The notes beneath the pieces are model-generated. The model saw only the letters and a list, made by a program, of their open reading frames with translations, was not told the origin of the DNA and searched no databases. Positions 44,316 to 54,390 of a DNA stretch of 64,000 nt are shown in pieces (the stretch's first letter is position 1; the number at the start of each line of letters is the position of its first letter). Position numbers and translations under genes: made by a program. The DNA lies in the NCBI RefSeq assembly GCF_000829415.1, contig NZ_AP014637.1, positions 806,001 to 870,000 on the forward strand. Direction: 5' to 3'. The stretch comes from Pseudomonas sp. StFLB209. Lineage in GTDB: Bacteria > Pseudomonadota > Gammaproteobacteria > Pseudomonadales > Pseudomonadaceae.

Positions 44316-46992
44316 GCAACCCCAACGCCTTGGCCCGGGCCACCGCCTGGGTACGTCGTTCGACACCGAGCTTGCCGTTGATATGGCTGGCGTGGCTCTT
44401 GACCGTGTGCAACGAGATGAACAACCGCTCGCTGATCTGCTGATTGGAAAAGCCCTGGGCGATCAACTGTAGAACACCCAGCTCACGTGCACTGAGGCTC
44501 TCGCCCGACAGCGTTGTGCATTGCGGGTTATCCCCGCCAGGCAGGTGCTCCAGCAGCGTGTCACGGACCTCGCTGACCGCCACCTTGTGCAATTGCTGAC
44601 GTAACCACGCCGCGTGCCGCTCGATCAAGGGCTCAAACGCCAGTAGCCCGCCACGTTCACTGATTGCCAGACTGCGAGCCAGCAACCGCGTGGCACATTC
44701 CTGTCGCCCCTGATCAAGCAGCACCGCCATGCGTCTGGTCAGGGTATTGAGCACCAGCCACTGGGCGTCGATGTCCGCCGCACGTTGCTCGAGCGCCTGC
44801 AAGGCGCTCAGGGCAGTCTCCCCATTGGCCAGTTCAGCACGCTGCAGCTCGACCTGTAGCGGCAATTGCGGCTGACATTCAGGCGCGGCCAGCGACAGCC
44901 CGGCACTGTAGGTCTGGCTCAGGCGTAACAACCACGGGCCGGCCAGGCCAATGCGTCCTTGGCCCTGCCACAGCTCGCATTTGACCAGGGTTATCATCGC
45001 CAGATAGTGCACCGGCGGCACGCCCCAGCCATGCATCAGGCGCTCGACCTCGGCCAGTTCGGCGAACGCTTCGGCGTGGCGCCTGGCGCGTCCGAGCAGC
45101 GAAGCCAGGGTGCAATAACCGGTCAATACACTGATGTCCCGACAATCACGGGCTTCGGCCAACCCGCTGCGCAAGGTCTCGAAGGCCTCATCGGTCCGCA
45201 GGCACAGACTCAGCAGATAGCCATGGTAAAGAGTCAAGCGGGCACGAATGGGATAACGTCGCGCAGGATCCAGTTTGGTGAGCAATTGCAATCCCGTGCG
45301 CACCTGTTCCAGGGCGCGGAAAATCTCGCCACGGGCCTGTAGAACCTGCGCACGGTCGTGGCAGGCCAAGGCTTCGAACAACGGGTTGGCGAGCCGCTGC
45401 GCCAGCTCCAGCGCATCGCGACTCAAGGCCCGGGCACGCAGCAGGTCACCGTCGGTGATCGCCAGGTTGACCAGCGTCGACAGACACACCAGACGTTGCC
45501 CATAGCGTCTCTCTGGCAAGCTGAGCAAGGCTTCGCTGCAATAACGCCGCGCCGTATCGGCATCTCCCCTGCCCCGGGCAATGATGCCGCTCAGCGCCAG
45601 CCATTGGGCGAGCATTGATTGTTGCGCCGTGGCCGAAGGCGCCGGCAGAAAACGCGCCAGATGGCTGGCCAGTTCTTCGGCAGCATCAGGCTGGCAAGCC
45701 AGCCCCAATGCCCAGGCATACAGCACGATCAGGCGCGGCGTGCTGGCCAGCAGGCTGTCGGGCAAGTCCATTTTCCAGCGCAACAACATGACCACGTTCT
45801 GTTCGGCCAGCAGCTTTTCTTCGGCCAAGTGCTGCGCCAGGCTGGCTGCAGTATCGGCATCGCCGGCCAGCAGTGCCTGTTCAACCGCCTCGTCGAGCAT
45901 GCCGTGTTCATGGAACCAGCGGCAGGCATTGAGATGCAGGCGCGTGGCGGCCTCCGGGCGGCGGCTGCGCAAAAAATCAGCAAACAGATGGTGGTAACGC
46001 AACCACTGCCCCTGCTCATCCAGCGGTATCAGGAAAACCTGGTGAAGTTGCAGGTAATCGAGCATCGCGGCGCTGTCATCACGATCACGCAGGGCGTCAC
46101 ACAGCCCGCTGCAGAAACGCTCCAGACAGGCCGTGTCATACAGAAATGCCTGCACCTGCTCTGGCAGGTAGTCGATGACTTCCTCAAGCAGGTATTCGCT
46201 GACCAGCGCCTCACTGTCTTGTGCGGCATGCCCCTGAGTGGCCAGCAACCAGAAACGCAGCCCCGCTACCCAGCCTTCGTTGCGTTCGATCAATCGCTGC
46301 CGGGCCGGGCCATCGGCAACCAGGGCATGGCGCGCCAGCAAGGCCTGCGCTTCAGCGCAGGTCAGGCGCAGATCCTGTTCGTTGAATTCCAGAATATGCC
46401 GCGCCAGGCGCAGCCGAGACAGCTGCCAGTCCGGACGCTGGCGGCTGGTGACCAGCAATACCAGCCCGCCTGGCAGATGATCAAGGAGCATTTGCAAACA
46501 GCGATCCAGCACCGGCCCCTGAACCAGGTGATAGTCGTCCAGCACCAGCAGCAGCGGCCGGCTCAGCACCAGGTGCATGGCCAGTTCGTCGAGCAAGGCA
46601 TCGAGCCAGGCTTCCAGCGCCTGTGGCTCCTGGGCGTTGCGCAACCTCAGCGAGGCCAGCGGCTGGCCACCGAGCTGCGGAAAAAAGCCCTGCAGCGCAC
46701 ACAGCAGCCGCTCCATGAAGCGTCCGGGCTCTGCATCTCGTCTACCCAGTCCCAGCCAGGCACTTTGCCATGGTGCCGGCAATGATTCGCAGAACTCCAC
46801 TGCCAGCGAACTCTTGCCGAACCCGGCGGGCGCGCCGACCAGGATCAGCCGCCCGGACAACCCTTGGCGCAGCCGCTCGCACAGACGCGGGCGCGGCACA
46901 TGGTCTTCGGATAACGGGGGACGAAAGAAACGCCGCTCCAGCGTATGGGTGGCGTGATCGACGAATCCTTGCATGCGGGACAGATCAGTCAT
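44308..46992 (-). CDS. MalT-like LuxR-family ATP-dependent regulator
   Basis: An 894-aa STAND regulator. The Walker A loop GAPAGFGKSSLAVEF lies at about residue 45 and Walker B-like LLLVLDDYHL at about 155. A long TPR-like helical region follows, and a C-terminal LuxR HTH (LSARELGVLQLIAQGFSNQQ...HTVKSHASHINGKLG). The ATG at 46992 is chosen; the 69 extra upstream residues are not regulator-like. It lies immediately downstream of the DUF1329/DUF1302/acyl-CoA ligase genes on the same strand, separated by a terminator, and is the likely activator of that group, sensing an acyl-type or alcohol ligand (inference). Confidence 0.88.
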   Translation of the reverse strand: MTDLSRMQGFVDHATHTLERRFFRPPLSEDHVPRPRLCERLRQGLSGRLILVGAPAGFGKSSLAVEFCESLPAPWQSAWLGLGRRDAEPGRFMERLLCALQGFFPQLGGQPLASLRLRNAQEPQALEAWLDALLDELAMHLVLSRPLLLVLDDYHLVQGPVLDRCLQMLLDHLPGGLVLLVTSRQRPDWQLSRLRLARHILEFNEQDLRLTCAEAQALLARHALVADGPARQRLIERNEGWVAGLRFWLLATQGHAAQDSEALVSEYLLEEVIDYLPEQVQAFLYDTACLERFCSGLCDALRDRDDSAAMLDYLQLHQVFLIPLDEQGQWLRYHHLFADFLRSRRPEAATRLHLNACRWFHEHGMLDEAVEQALLAGDADTAASLAQHLAEEKLLAEQNVVMLLRWKMDLPDSLLASTPRLIVLYAWALGLACQPDAAEELASHLARFLPAPSATAQQSMLAQWLALSGIIARGRGDADTARRYCSEALLSLPERRYGQRLVCLSTLVNLAITDGDLLRARALSRDALELAQRLANPLFEALACHDRAQVLQARGEIFRALEQVRTGLQLLTKLDPARRYPIRARLTLYHGYLLSLCLRTDEAFETLRSGLAEARDCRDISVLTGYCTLASLLGRARRHAEAFAELAEVERLMHGWGVPPVHYLAMITLVKCELWQGQGRIGLAGPWLLRLSQTYSAGLSLAAPECQPQLPLQVELQRAELANGETALSALQALEQRAADIDAQWLVLNTLTRRMAVLLDQGRQECATRLLARSLAISERGGLLAFEPLIERHAAWLRQQLHKVAVSEVRDTLLEHLPGGDNPQCTTLSGESLSARELGVLQLIAQGFSNQQISERLFISLHTVKSHASHINGKLGVERRTQAVARAKALGLLS

Positions 46993-47142
46993 GGCCGGCT
47001 CTTGTAATTGTCTTGGCAAGACATTTATTCGGCATCGCAGATGTCCGCAGCCTAACGGCTGCTTGAGCGCTTTTGAAGGACATACCCTAAAGATTCGTAA
47101 CAAAATTCCTACAAGGATTAAAAAACGTCTGCGCCGCCAATG

Positions 47143-47165
47143 AAAAAGCCCCCTGACGGGGGCTT
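47143..47165 (-). terminator. Rho-independent terminator of the DUF1302/DUF1329 transcript
   Basis: AAGCCCCC and GGGGGCTT form an 8-bp stem with a 4-base loop, and on the minus strand this is followed by TTTTT. It closes the genes upstream (right side) before the regulator. Confidence 0.85.
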
Positions 47166-47188
47166 GATCACAGCGAACGTTCAGATGC

Positions 47189-48547
47189 TCAGCGCACACC
47201 GTCCTGACGCAGGGCGCCAGAGCTGAATTCGCTGGCGCTGGCCTCGAAGCCGAACTCGTAGGCGCGACGCTCTTCGTTCTTCATGCCCAGCGCCATATAA
47301 CGGCCGGACTGCAGATCGTACAGGGTTTCGATCACGTACCACGGCACTTGCTTGTCGTAGTAGTTGACGGCATGAGCCTCGGCCACCCGCCACAACTGAC
47401 CACGACCGTCGTAGTGGTCGATGACCGCAGCCTGCCAGGTGTCTTCATCAATGAAGAAGTCACGTTTGGCATAGATATGCCGCTGGCCGGATTTCAGGGT
47501 TGCCGTGACATGCCAGACCCGACGCAGCTCATAGCGGGCCAGGTCCTGATTGATGTGCCCGGCCTTGATGACGTCGTCGTACTTGAGCGAGGTGTCATCG
47601 AGCTTGTGACTGTTGGCGGCGATGTACATCTCCTGCTTGCCTACCAGCTTCCAGTCGTAGCGGTCCGGCGCACCGTTATACATGTCCAGGTTGTCCGAGG
47701 TCCGGGTGCCATCGGCCGCAGTACCCGGACCATCGTAGGAAACCTCCGGCGCCCGGCGTACACGCCGCTGACCGGCGTTGTACACCCACGCCATGCGTGG
47801 TTCCTTGACCTGGTCGATGGTCTCGTGGACCAGCAGCACACCACCGGCCAGCCGCGCAGGCGCGGTGACCTGTTGCTTGAAGTAGAACAGGATGTTCTCG
47901 GAAATACCGGTGCCCTTCATCTGGTCACGGAACACGAACTGGTCACTGAACTTGACGATCGAGTAAGAGCCGTTGGGCTGCGGAGTGGCCTGAGTGACCT
48001 GACGTTTGACGGCACCACCGCGATAACGGGTGATGTGGTTCCAGATCACCTCGACGCCACTGGCGGGGATCGGAAACGGAATGGCGGTCTGGAAGTTCTC
48101 CAGACCGTTGCCGCCAGCGGTCAACTTCGCGTTGGTGGCATTGCGCTTGGCCGCAGCGGCGACTGAATCGGGCACCGTCGCGCCACGGTGGCCGGGGTAG
48201 ACCACAATCTTGTAGCTCTGCGGATAGCGCTTGAACAGCGCGTACTGCCCCGGCGCGAGTTTTTCCTTGTACTGCTCGACATTGCTCGCGGTGATGGTGA
48301 ACAGCGGCTTTTCACTGGCATAAGGGTTGGCCAGGAAACCCTTGCCATCGATGGCCCCGGCATTGGTCGGCATCGGGCTCCAGGCCGGGATGCTGTTGTC
48401 GGCATTACCGGCCTTTTCCCCGCCCAAGGGAGTCAGGCTGGTCCCCAGCTTGGCGGCTTCGGATTCCGATACCGCCGCCATTACCCCGGTCGCCAGCATC
48501 GACAGCCCCAGCACACTGGCTTGCAACAGACCTTTGGTCATTTTCAT
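47189..48547 (-). CDS. DUF1329 outer-membrane-associated protein
   Basis: A 452-aa exported protein: signal peptide MKMTKGLLQASVLGLSMLA..., cut about VMA|AVS, then the DUF1329 fold (LGTSLTPLGGEKAGNADNSI, WHVTATLKSGQRHIYAKRDF). DUF1329 and DUF1302 genes nearly always pair, and are linked to handling of hydrophobic compounds such as fatty acids, long-chain alcohols or steroids at the outer membrane. It starts 25 bp after the DUF1302 stop. Confidence 0.85.
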   Translation of the reverse strand: MKMTKGLLQASVLGLSMLATGVMAAVSESEAAKLGTSLTPLGGEKAGNADNSIPAWSPMPTNAGAIDGKGFLANPYASEKPLFTITASNVEQYKEKLAPGQYALFKRYPQSYKIVVYPGHRGATVPDSVAAAAKRNATNAKLTAGGNGLENFQTAIPFPIPASGVEVIWNHITRYRGGAVKRQVTQATPQPNGSYSIVKFSDQFVFRDQMKGTGISENILFYFKQQVTAPARLAGGVLLVHETIDQVKEPRMAWVYNAGQRRVRRAPEVSYDGPGTAADGTRTSDNLDMYNGAPDRYDWKLVGKQEMYIAANSHKLDDTSLKYDDVIKAGHINQDLARYELRRVWHVTATLKSGQRHIYAKRDFFIDEDTWQAAVIDHYDGRGQLWRVAEAHAVNYYDKQVPWYVIETLYDLQSGRYMALGMKNEERRAYEFGFEASASEFSSGALRQDGVR

Positions 48548-48572
48548 GTTCGTCGTCCTGAAATACCGATTC

Positions 48573-50510
48573 TTAGAAGTTCACACCAAAGCTCAGTGCC
48601 ACAAAGTCGCGGTCGTCGACCGTGGTGTACTTGCCATCGAAGAAATTGGTGTAGGAAAGGCTTGCGGTGTAGGTGTTCTGGTATTCGGCATCCAGACCAA
48701 GGCTGACCGCCTTGCGACCTTCCTCGAAGTTGCCGCCAGGACCTGGCGAGTAGCCTTTGACGTCATGCGACCAGGCAACGCTGGGCCTGAGGTTGACCCC
48801 GGCGAAGACGTTGTTGTAGTCCCAGATCGCCCGGGCGCGGTAGCCCCACGAGTTGCTGGTCGTGAAGCCGTCGTTCTCGCAGTAACGGCTCAGGTTGTTT
48901 TGCGCAGCACCAGTCAGAGTACCCGAGTTGAGAATGCCGCACTGACCGCGTGGCAGCGGACCAGGCCCGTACACCGGGTCGCGGCCATAACGGATTTTCG
49001 AGGTGCTCTCCAGCCCGCCGACGTGGGTCCAGCCCACCTCGCCCACCACGGTCAGACGCTCGGCGCCCATTACCTGGTCGAAGAAGTGCGTGAAGGTGGT
49101 CTGCAGCTGGGTGATTTCCTTGCGCCGGTAACCCGGCTGGTCGGTGTTGGGCCGACCGGTCAGCACTGACACATCAGGGTTGAGCGGCGACAGCCCGGAA
49201 TACAGGATGTCAGTGGTGTTGATCTGCACCGGCGCGTTGGGCCGGTAGCTGATTTCACCGCTCCACGCCGTGCCGGTAGGCAACGAGGTCGAGAAGCTCA
49301 AGCCATACAGGCGGATGTCTTCGGGGTACTCGACGTAGTAGCTGGAGTTGCCCGCCACCACCACAGGCAGCAGGGTCGGAGCCAGCGCCGTGGCGGTGGC
49401 CAGCGGAATACCGTTGCCCACCAGCGAGCCGACCAGGCCGGAGGCGCTGAAGGATGACGGCGCACCACCGCGACCGCTGAAGATCGGCGCACGGCTGTGG
49501 TAGTTCATCATGTAGGCACCGAACTCGGTGTTCAGTGGCTCGAAGTTGTAACGCACGGCAAAGCCGAACTGGCCGCTGTCGCGGGCATCGCGATCCGGAC
49601 CGCGCCGCACGATGGCGCCTTCGTCGGGCGATCCGAACAGCACGCCCTGCTGGGCCAACGAGTTGAATATCGCGCCGCGGGCTGCTGCTGGCAGGCCCGA
49701 TGCGGCCAGCCCGGCGTTCAGGCCATTACGGCTACGCAGCACTGCCAGGTTATTGTTACAGCCGTCGGCGATCACATCCGGCTGAGAGAAGAAGGTACCG
49801 CAGTTATCCACTACGGTCTGGTCCCACTCCAGCTGATAGAAGCCCTCGACGGACAGATTCTGGGTAATGCCCTGCGACAGGTAGAACATGTTGACCGGAA
49901 TCAGGCCTTCCTTGACCTCGGAACCGGGCCGGCGGAACGCCGAAACGTCGATCGGGTTCACGCTGTTGATGCCGCCACCAATGAAGGTACTTTCACCCCA
50001 GCTGACCACCTGCTTACCGAACCGCACCGTGCCAGGCTCATCGCCAATCGAGTAACGGTGGTAGATAAAGGCATCGAGCAACTGTGCGCCAGACGACTTG
50101 GCGCCTTCCTTGCGGTTGGAGTCGCTGATGTCCTTGAACTCGCGGCCTTCGTCCTTGAGCTCAAAGTCATACCAGTACTTGCCACGCACGAAGACCCCGG
50201 TGTCCCCGTATTTCAGCTCCAGGTCGTGGATACCTTTGAAGACCTTGGAAAAGGTCTCGCCGCGCTTGAAGTTCAGGTGGCCGTCGTCGGAAGTCTGGGA
50301 CAGGCCACGCCCGCCGTTATTGGCACCGATCAGGTTCTTGTTGGGGCTGGCGGTCGACCAGCTTGCCCCCACCGAAAGCGAGGAGTCGAAGCTGCCTTCG
50401 ATTTCGCCAATATTGAAACTGACACCGAACGCGGGGCCAGCGAGCGTAGAGGCGAGGCTGACCGCCAAAGGCAGTCTGGCCCTGCGCCAGAACGGGGTTG
50501 CTGTAGTCAT
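48573..50510 (-). CDS. DUF1302 outer-membrane barrel protein
   Basis: A 645-aa exported protein: signal peptide cut about GPAFG|VSF, then a Gly/Asn/Ser/Tyr-rich beta-barrel-type sequence (NIGEIEGSFDSSLSVGASWS, VSWGESTFIGGGINSVNPID) ending in AFSFGVNF. DUF1302 proteins are thought to be outer-membrane channels or export partners for hydrophobic compounds. The ATG at 50510 is used; the upstream frame adds 59 unrelated residues. First of the DUF1302-DUF1329 pair. Confidence 0.85.
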   Translation of the reverse strand: MTTATPFWRRARLPLAVSLASTLAGPAFGVSFNIGEIEGSFDSSLSVGASWSTASPNKNLIGANNGGRGLSQTSDDGHLNFKRGETFSKVFKGIHDLELKYGDTGVFVRGKYWYDFELKDEGREFKDISDSNRKEGAKSSGAQLLDAFIYHRYSIGDEPGTVRFGKQVVSWGESTFIGGGINSVNPIDVSAFRRPGSEVKEGLIPVNMFYLSQGITQNLSVEGFYQLEWDQTVVDNCGTFFSQPDVIADGCNNNLAVLRSRNGLNAGLAASGLPAAARGAIFNSLAQQGVLFGSPDEGAIVRRGPDRDARDSGQFGFAVRYNFEPLNTEFGAYMMNYHSRAPIFSGRGGAPSSFSASGLVGSLVGNGIPLATATALAPTLLPVVVAGNSSYYVEYPEDIRLYGLSFSTSLPTGTAWSGEISYRPNAPVQINTTDILYSGLSPLNPDVSVLTGRPNTDQPGYRRKEITQLQTTFTHFFDQVMGAERLTVVGEVGWTHVGGLESTSKIRYGRDPVYGPGPLPRGQCGILNSGTLTGAAQNNLSRYCENDGFTTSNSWGYRARAIWDYNNVFAGVNLRPSVAWSHDVKGYSPGPGGNFEEGRKAVSLGLDAEYQNTYTASLSYTNFFDGKYTTVDDRDFVALSFGVNF

Positions 50511-50682
50511 CAACGCTACTCCATGTGCTTTTATTTTTATGGCAAGAGGGACTTCGAAAACGACTCGGTGCTCCAGACATATCCGAGTGGCAGCGCGTAG
50601 GTCTGGCGTGGGCTCCACCACGCCGTTGCGCTTTGATGCCAGATCCCCTGTGCCGACTATAGCCAGCCGTCTGTAATGCTTG

Positions 50683-50700
50683 ATCACTCTAAAGTGTGAT
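50683..50700. promoter_or_regulatory. Imperfect palindrome upstream of the DUF1302 gene
   Basis: ATCACTCTAAAGTGTGAT is symmetrical in its outer ATCAC/GTGTGAT arms. It lies 173 bp upstream of the DUF1302 start, in the 343-bp gap 50511-50853 that otherwise shows nothing clear. It may be an operator; no regulator can be assigned. Confidence 0.3.
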
Positions 50701-50853
50701 TTAGGGCATCAGACTCTCTGGCCCGCCCATTCCCGCCCGACAGCGTGACAGGCTTCGGGGAGAATGGCTGGTTTTGGCAATTTGGCAAGCCACGCGTGTG
50801 GCTGGCCAGACAGAATGCCTGCCGCCCTTGATACAGACGACAGGCATTCGACC

Positions 50854-52536
50854 TCAGAGTGTAGACAGCAAAACGCTATTACTGCTTTGCCATTCGACGA
50901 TATCCAGACGCATACGTTTTTTGTCGAGTTTGCCAACGCTGGTCTTGGGGATTTCCGGCACCACGGCAATCTGCTGCGGAATCGCCCATTTGTTGATATG
51001 CCCCTGCTCAACGAACGGCGTAAGGTGCGCCTTGAGCAGCGCGGCATCGATAGGCTGCCCTTCATGGGCAACGATCAGGGCAAACGGACGCTCGCCCCAT
51101 TGCGGGTCAGGAATGCCGACCACCGCCACTTCACGCACGGCGGCATGGCGACTGCAAAGGTCTTCAAGGGCCAGGGATGACAACCATTCGCCGCCGGTCT
51201 TGATCACATCCTTGATCCGGTCACGAATATCGATGAAGCCAAAGCCGTCGAGGGTGGCGACATCGCCGGTGTGCAACCACCCGCCGGCCCACAGCTCAAG
51301 GCCCTTTTCCGGCTCACGGAAGTAATTCTCAGTCAGCCAAGGTGCGCGTAGCACCAGTTCACCTTGGGTCTGGCCATCAGCCGGCAGGAAATTGCCCTGT
51401 TCGTCGACGATCGCGGCCTCCACCAGCATGCCCGGCACACCGGCCTTGATCCGGAAGCGGATCTGCTCGTCATCACTGCTGGCCAGCAGCTCTTCGTTCA
51501 AATGCGCCACGGAAATCAGCGGCCCGGTTTCCGACATGCCATAGGCGGCGGTCAGTTGTATGCCCTTGGCCTTGGCTGCCTGATACAGGCTACGGTTCAG
51601 CGAGCTGCCGCCGATGATGATCTTCCAGCCGCCAAAGTCCTTGTCCTTGGCCGACTTGGCATTGAGCAACATCTGCAGGATGGTCGGCACACAGTGTGAG
51701 AAGGTGACTTTCTCGGTTTCCCACAGCCGGACCAGAAACTCAGGGTCGTAACGTCCGGGATAGACCTGTTTGACCCCGAGCATGGTCGCGGCATAGGGCA
51801 CGCCCCAGGCGTGCACATGGAACATCGGGGTGATGGGCATGTACACATCATTGGTGCCCAGCAGCCGCACACTGTCGATACTGCCCATGATCGCTGCCAC
51901 GCCCATGGTGTGCAGCACCAGTTGCCGGTGGGTGAAATACACGCCCTTGGGGTTACCGGTGGTGCCGGTGGTGTAGAAGGTGGTGGCCACCGAATGCTCG
52001 TCGAAATCCGGGAAGTCGTACTCCGGGCTGGCCGCTGCCAGCAACGCTTCGTACTCGCCGATCAGGCCTGGCAGCTCGACGGGCTGATCCGGCGTGTCGG
52101 TCAGCAACAGGGTCTTCTCCACCGTGGTCAGATGCCCGGCAATCCCTTGATACAAGGCGGCGAATTCGCTGTTGACCAGCACGAGCCGGTCATCGGCGTG
52201 ATTCATGGTGTAGACAATTTGCTCCGCGGACAGACGCACGTTGATGGTATGCACCACCGCGCCGATCATCGGGATGGCGAACATGCACTCAAGATAACGA
52301 TGGCTGTCCCAATCCATGACTGCCACGGTGTCGCCGGCCTTGACGCCGGCCTCGGTCAAGACATTGGCCAGGCGGCGCACGCGCTCATTGAGGGTCGGAT
52401 AGGTGTAGCGGACCAGGTCGCGGTATACGATCTCGCGGGTTCTTTCATAGCGAGTGCCGGAAAGCAGCAGGCTTTTGATCAACAGAGGATATCGATAGGC
52501 GCCTTCAGCGGGCGCCAGAACGCGAGTCTGCAACAT
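50854..52536 (-). CDS. AlkK-like medium/long-chain acyl-CoA ligase
   Basis: A 560-aa ANL-superfamily ligase. The P-loop-like motif TTFYTTGTTGNPKGVYFTHR, the A5 region YGMSETGPL, the A7/A8 motif HTGDVATLDGFGFIDIRDR, and the catalytic Lys in KTSVGKLDKKR are intact. It activates fatty acids to acyl-CoA with ATP. Length and motifs fit AlkK of alkane-degrading pseudomonads. It stands 343 bp upstream of the DUF1302-DUF1329 pair on the same strand, probably as part of one catabolic group with the MalT-like regulator. Confidence 0.88.
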   Translation of the reverse strand: MLQTRVLAPAEGAYRYPLLIKSLLLSGTRYERTREIVYRDLVRYTYPTLNERVRRLANVLTEAGVKAGDTVAVMDWDSHRYLECMFAIPMIGAVVHTINVRLSAEQIVYTMNHADDRLVLVNSEFAALYQGIAGHLTTVEKTLLLTDTPDQPVELPGLIGEYEALLAAASPEYDFPDFDEHSVATTFYTTGTTGNPKGVYFTHRQLVLHTMGVAAIMGSIDSVRLLGTNDVYMPITPMFHVHAWGVPYAATMLGVKQVYPGRYDPEFLVRLWETEKVTFSHCVPTILQMLLNAKSAKDKDFGGWKIIIGGSSLNRSLYQAAKAKGIQLTAAYGMSETGPLISVAHLNEELLASSDDEQIRFRIKAGVPGMLVEAAIVDEQGNFLPADGQTQGELVLRAPWLTENYFREPEKGLELWAGGWLHTGDVATLDGFGFIDIRDRIKDVIKTGGEWLSSLALEDLCSRHAAVREVAVVGIPDPQWGERPFALIVAHEGQPIDAALLKAHLTPFVEQGHINKWAIPQQIAVVPEIPKTSVGKLDKKRMRLDIVEWQSSNSVLLSTL

Positions 52537-52641
52537 AAGAGTCCCTTTCCAGAGTTCACAGGCGAAGATCCAATATGGACGCTAGAGCGCTTGCTCGCCA
52601 GTGTGCATCAGTCAAAGGGACGATTTATCGACCAATACCCG

Positions 52642-53271
52642 TCATTGGCTCTGGGTGAACGCCAGCTTGACCCCAAGGGCCACGAGTACGCCCCCCATCG
52701 CACGATCAAACCAGTGCCCCATGCGCGCAAAGCCAGCGCGCACCCGCGCCTGGCTGAACAGTCGCGCGACCATGACGAACCAGGCCGCGGTAGCAATCGC
52801 CAGATACACGCCGTAACCGCCCTGCACCGGCAGCGGCGTGTGCGGATCGATGACCACGGTGAACAGCGACAGGAAAAACAGCGTGGCCTTGGGGTTGAGG
52901 CCGTTGGTGACAAAGCCGCTGACGAAGGCGCCGCGTGCCGAACGTTGCACGGCACCGGCCGCCAATGGCTCGGCCGAGGCACTGGCCGGTCTGGCGCGCA
53001 AGGCCCTGATGCCGATGTACAGCAGGTAGGCCGCCGCCGCCCATTTCAGGGCATTGAACAGCACGATCGACTGAGACACGATGATGCCGATGCCCAGCAA
53101 CGAATAGCCCACGTGGAGGAAAATCGCCGAACCGACGCCCAACGCGGCCCAGGTTCCAGCCTTGCGTCCATGGGCCACGCTCTCGCGCACCACGACGGCG
53201 AAATCCGGACCGGGACTGGCAACCGCCAGCAGATGAATCAGGGCAACGGTGAGAAACTCGGTCCAGTACAT
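52642..53271 (-). CDS. LysE/RhtB-family amino-acid exporter
   Basis: A 209-aa membrane protein with about six helices and family landmarks LLAVASPGPDFAVVVRESV (the SPGPD signature at about residue 20) and FVTNGLNPKATLFFLSLF. It exports amino acids or similar metabolites. The ATG at 53271 (MYWTEFLTVALIHL) is preferred; the longer frame is not conserved. It is divergent from hprA across about 100 bp. Confidence 0.87.
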   Translation of the reverse strand: MYWTEFLTVALIHLLAVASPGPDFAVVVRESVAHGRKAGTWAALGVGSAIFLHVGYSLLGIGIIVSQSIVLFNALKWAAAAYLLYIGIRALRARPASASAEPLAAGAVQRSARGAFVSGFVTNGLNPKATLFFLSLFTVVIDPHTPLPVQGGYGVYLAIATAAWFVMVARLFSQARVRAGFARMGHWFDRAMGGVLVALGVKLAFTQSQ

Positions 53272-53372
53272 GCAGCGCTCCAACGAACAAAACCGCCAGC
53301 GCCAGGCGCAGCGTGTGATAGAAAAGATTGGTAACACTACAACCCTCAACCCCGACACGGAAGGTACAGCTG

Positions 53373-54338
53373 ATGAGTAATAACGGCAGAGCAGTTTTTC
53401 TCGACCACACTTCACTGGATCTGGGCGATCTGGACCTTGGTATCCTGCGCGACAGCTTTGCCGATCTGATCCTGCACGCCAGCACCACCCCTGACCAGGT
53501 GATCGAACGCCTGCAAGATGCACAGGTGGCGATTACCAATAAAGTGTTGATCGACGCAAAAACCTTTGCCGCCTGCCCACAGCTCAAACTGGTCCTGGTC
53601 GCCGCCACCGGCACCAACAACGTCGACCTGGCAGCGGCCCGTGAACACGGGGTGAGCGTATGCAACTGCCAAGGCTACGGCACGCCATCGGTGGCGCAGC
53701 ACACCCTGCTGTTGCTGCTCGCTCTGGCGACACGTCTGCCGGATTACCAGAACGCTGTACAGCAAGGGGCGTGGCAGCAATCTTCGCAGTTCTGCCTGCT
53801 GGATTTCCCGATCGTCGAACTGCAAGGCAAGACCCTCGGCCTGCTGGGCCACGGCGAACTGGGCGGTGCGGTGGCGCGCCTGGCCGAAGCCTTCGGCATG
53901 CGGGTACTGAGCGGCCAGTTGCCCGGCAGGCCGGCCCGTGCCGACCGCCTGCCATTGCATGAGCTGCTGCCGCAGGTCGATGCTTTGACCCTGCACTGCC
54001 CGCTCAACGAGCACACCCGGCATATGCTCGGCGCCCACGAACTGGGCCTGCTCAAGCCTCATGCACTGGTGGTCAACACGGCACGTGGCGGGCTGATTGA
54101 TGAACAGGCGCTGGCCGATGCCTTGCGTAATGGCCACCTGGGCGGTGCGGCCACTGACGTGCTCAGTGTCGAGCCGCCGGTCAATGGCAACCCGTTGCTG
54201 GCGGGCGACATTCCGCGCCTGATCATCACCCCGCACAGCGCCTGGGGCGCCCGCGAAGCGCGGCAACGGATCGTTGAACAGATCGCCGAAAATGCCCGCG
54301 GGTTCTTTACTGGTGCACCGCTGCGGGTTGTCGCGTAG
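53373..54338 (+). CDS. hprA: Glycerate/hydroxypyruvate dehydrogenase (D-2-hydroxyacid dehydrogenase)
   Basis: A 321-aa NAD-dependent dehydrogenase. The nucleotide loop is LLGHGELGGAVARLAEA, a slight departure from GxGxxG. The catalytic Arg is in VVNTARGGLIDE, Glu in VLSVEPP and His in ITPHSAWG. The VEPP segment and overall length are typical of hydroxypyruvate reductase-type (HprA) proteins. The ATG at 53373 starts MSNNGRAVFLDH. Repeat copy 2 begins about 50 bp downstream. Confidence 0.82.
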   Translation: MSNNGRAVFLDHTSLDLGDLDLGILRDSFADLILHASTTPDQVIERLQDAQVAITNKVLIDAKTFAACPQLKLVLVAATGTNNVDLAAAREHGVSVCNCQGYGTPSVAQHTLLLLLALATRLPDYQNAVQQGAWQQSSQFCLLDFPIVELQGKTLGLLGHGELGGAVARLAEAFGMRVLSGQLPGRPARADRLPLHELLPQVDALTLHCPLNEHTRHMLGAHELGLLKPHALVVNTARGGLIDEQALADALRNGHLGGAATDVLSVEPPVNGNPLLAGDIPRLIITPHSAWGAREARQRIVEQIAENARGFFTGAPLRVVA

Positions 54339-54390
54339 GACGTTGGCTTATCGGCGATGCTCTTTCGAGCGATGGAAAATCCCTGATCGA

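Noticed and set aside
43140..44366. 408-aa open frame antisense to the HD-GYP gene
   Set aside because: The plus strand carries all HD-GYP motifs; the minus frame has none.
51811..53334. 507-aa open frame on the plus strand
   Set aside because: It spans the antisense of both the acyl-CoA ligase and the LysE exporter, so it is not one gene.
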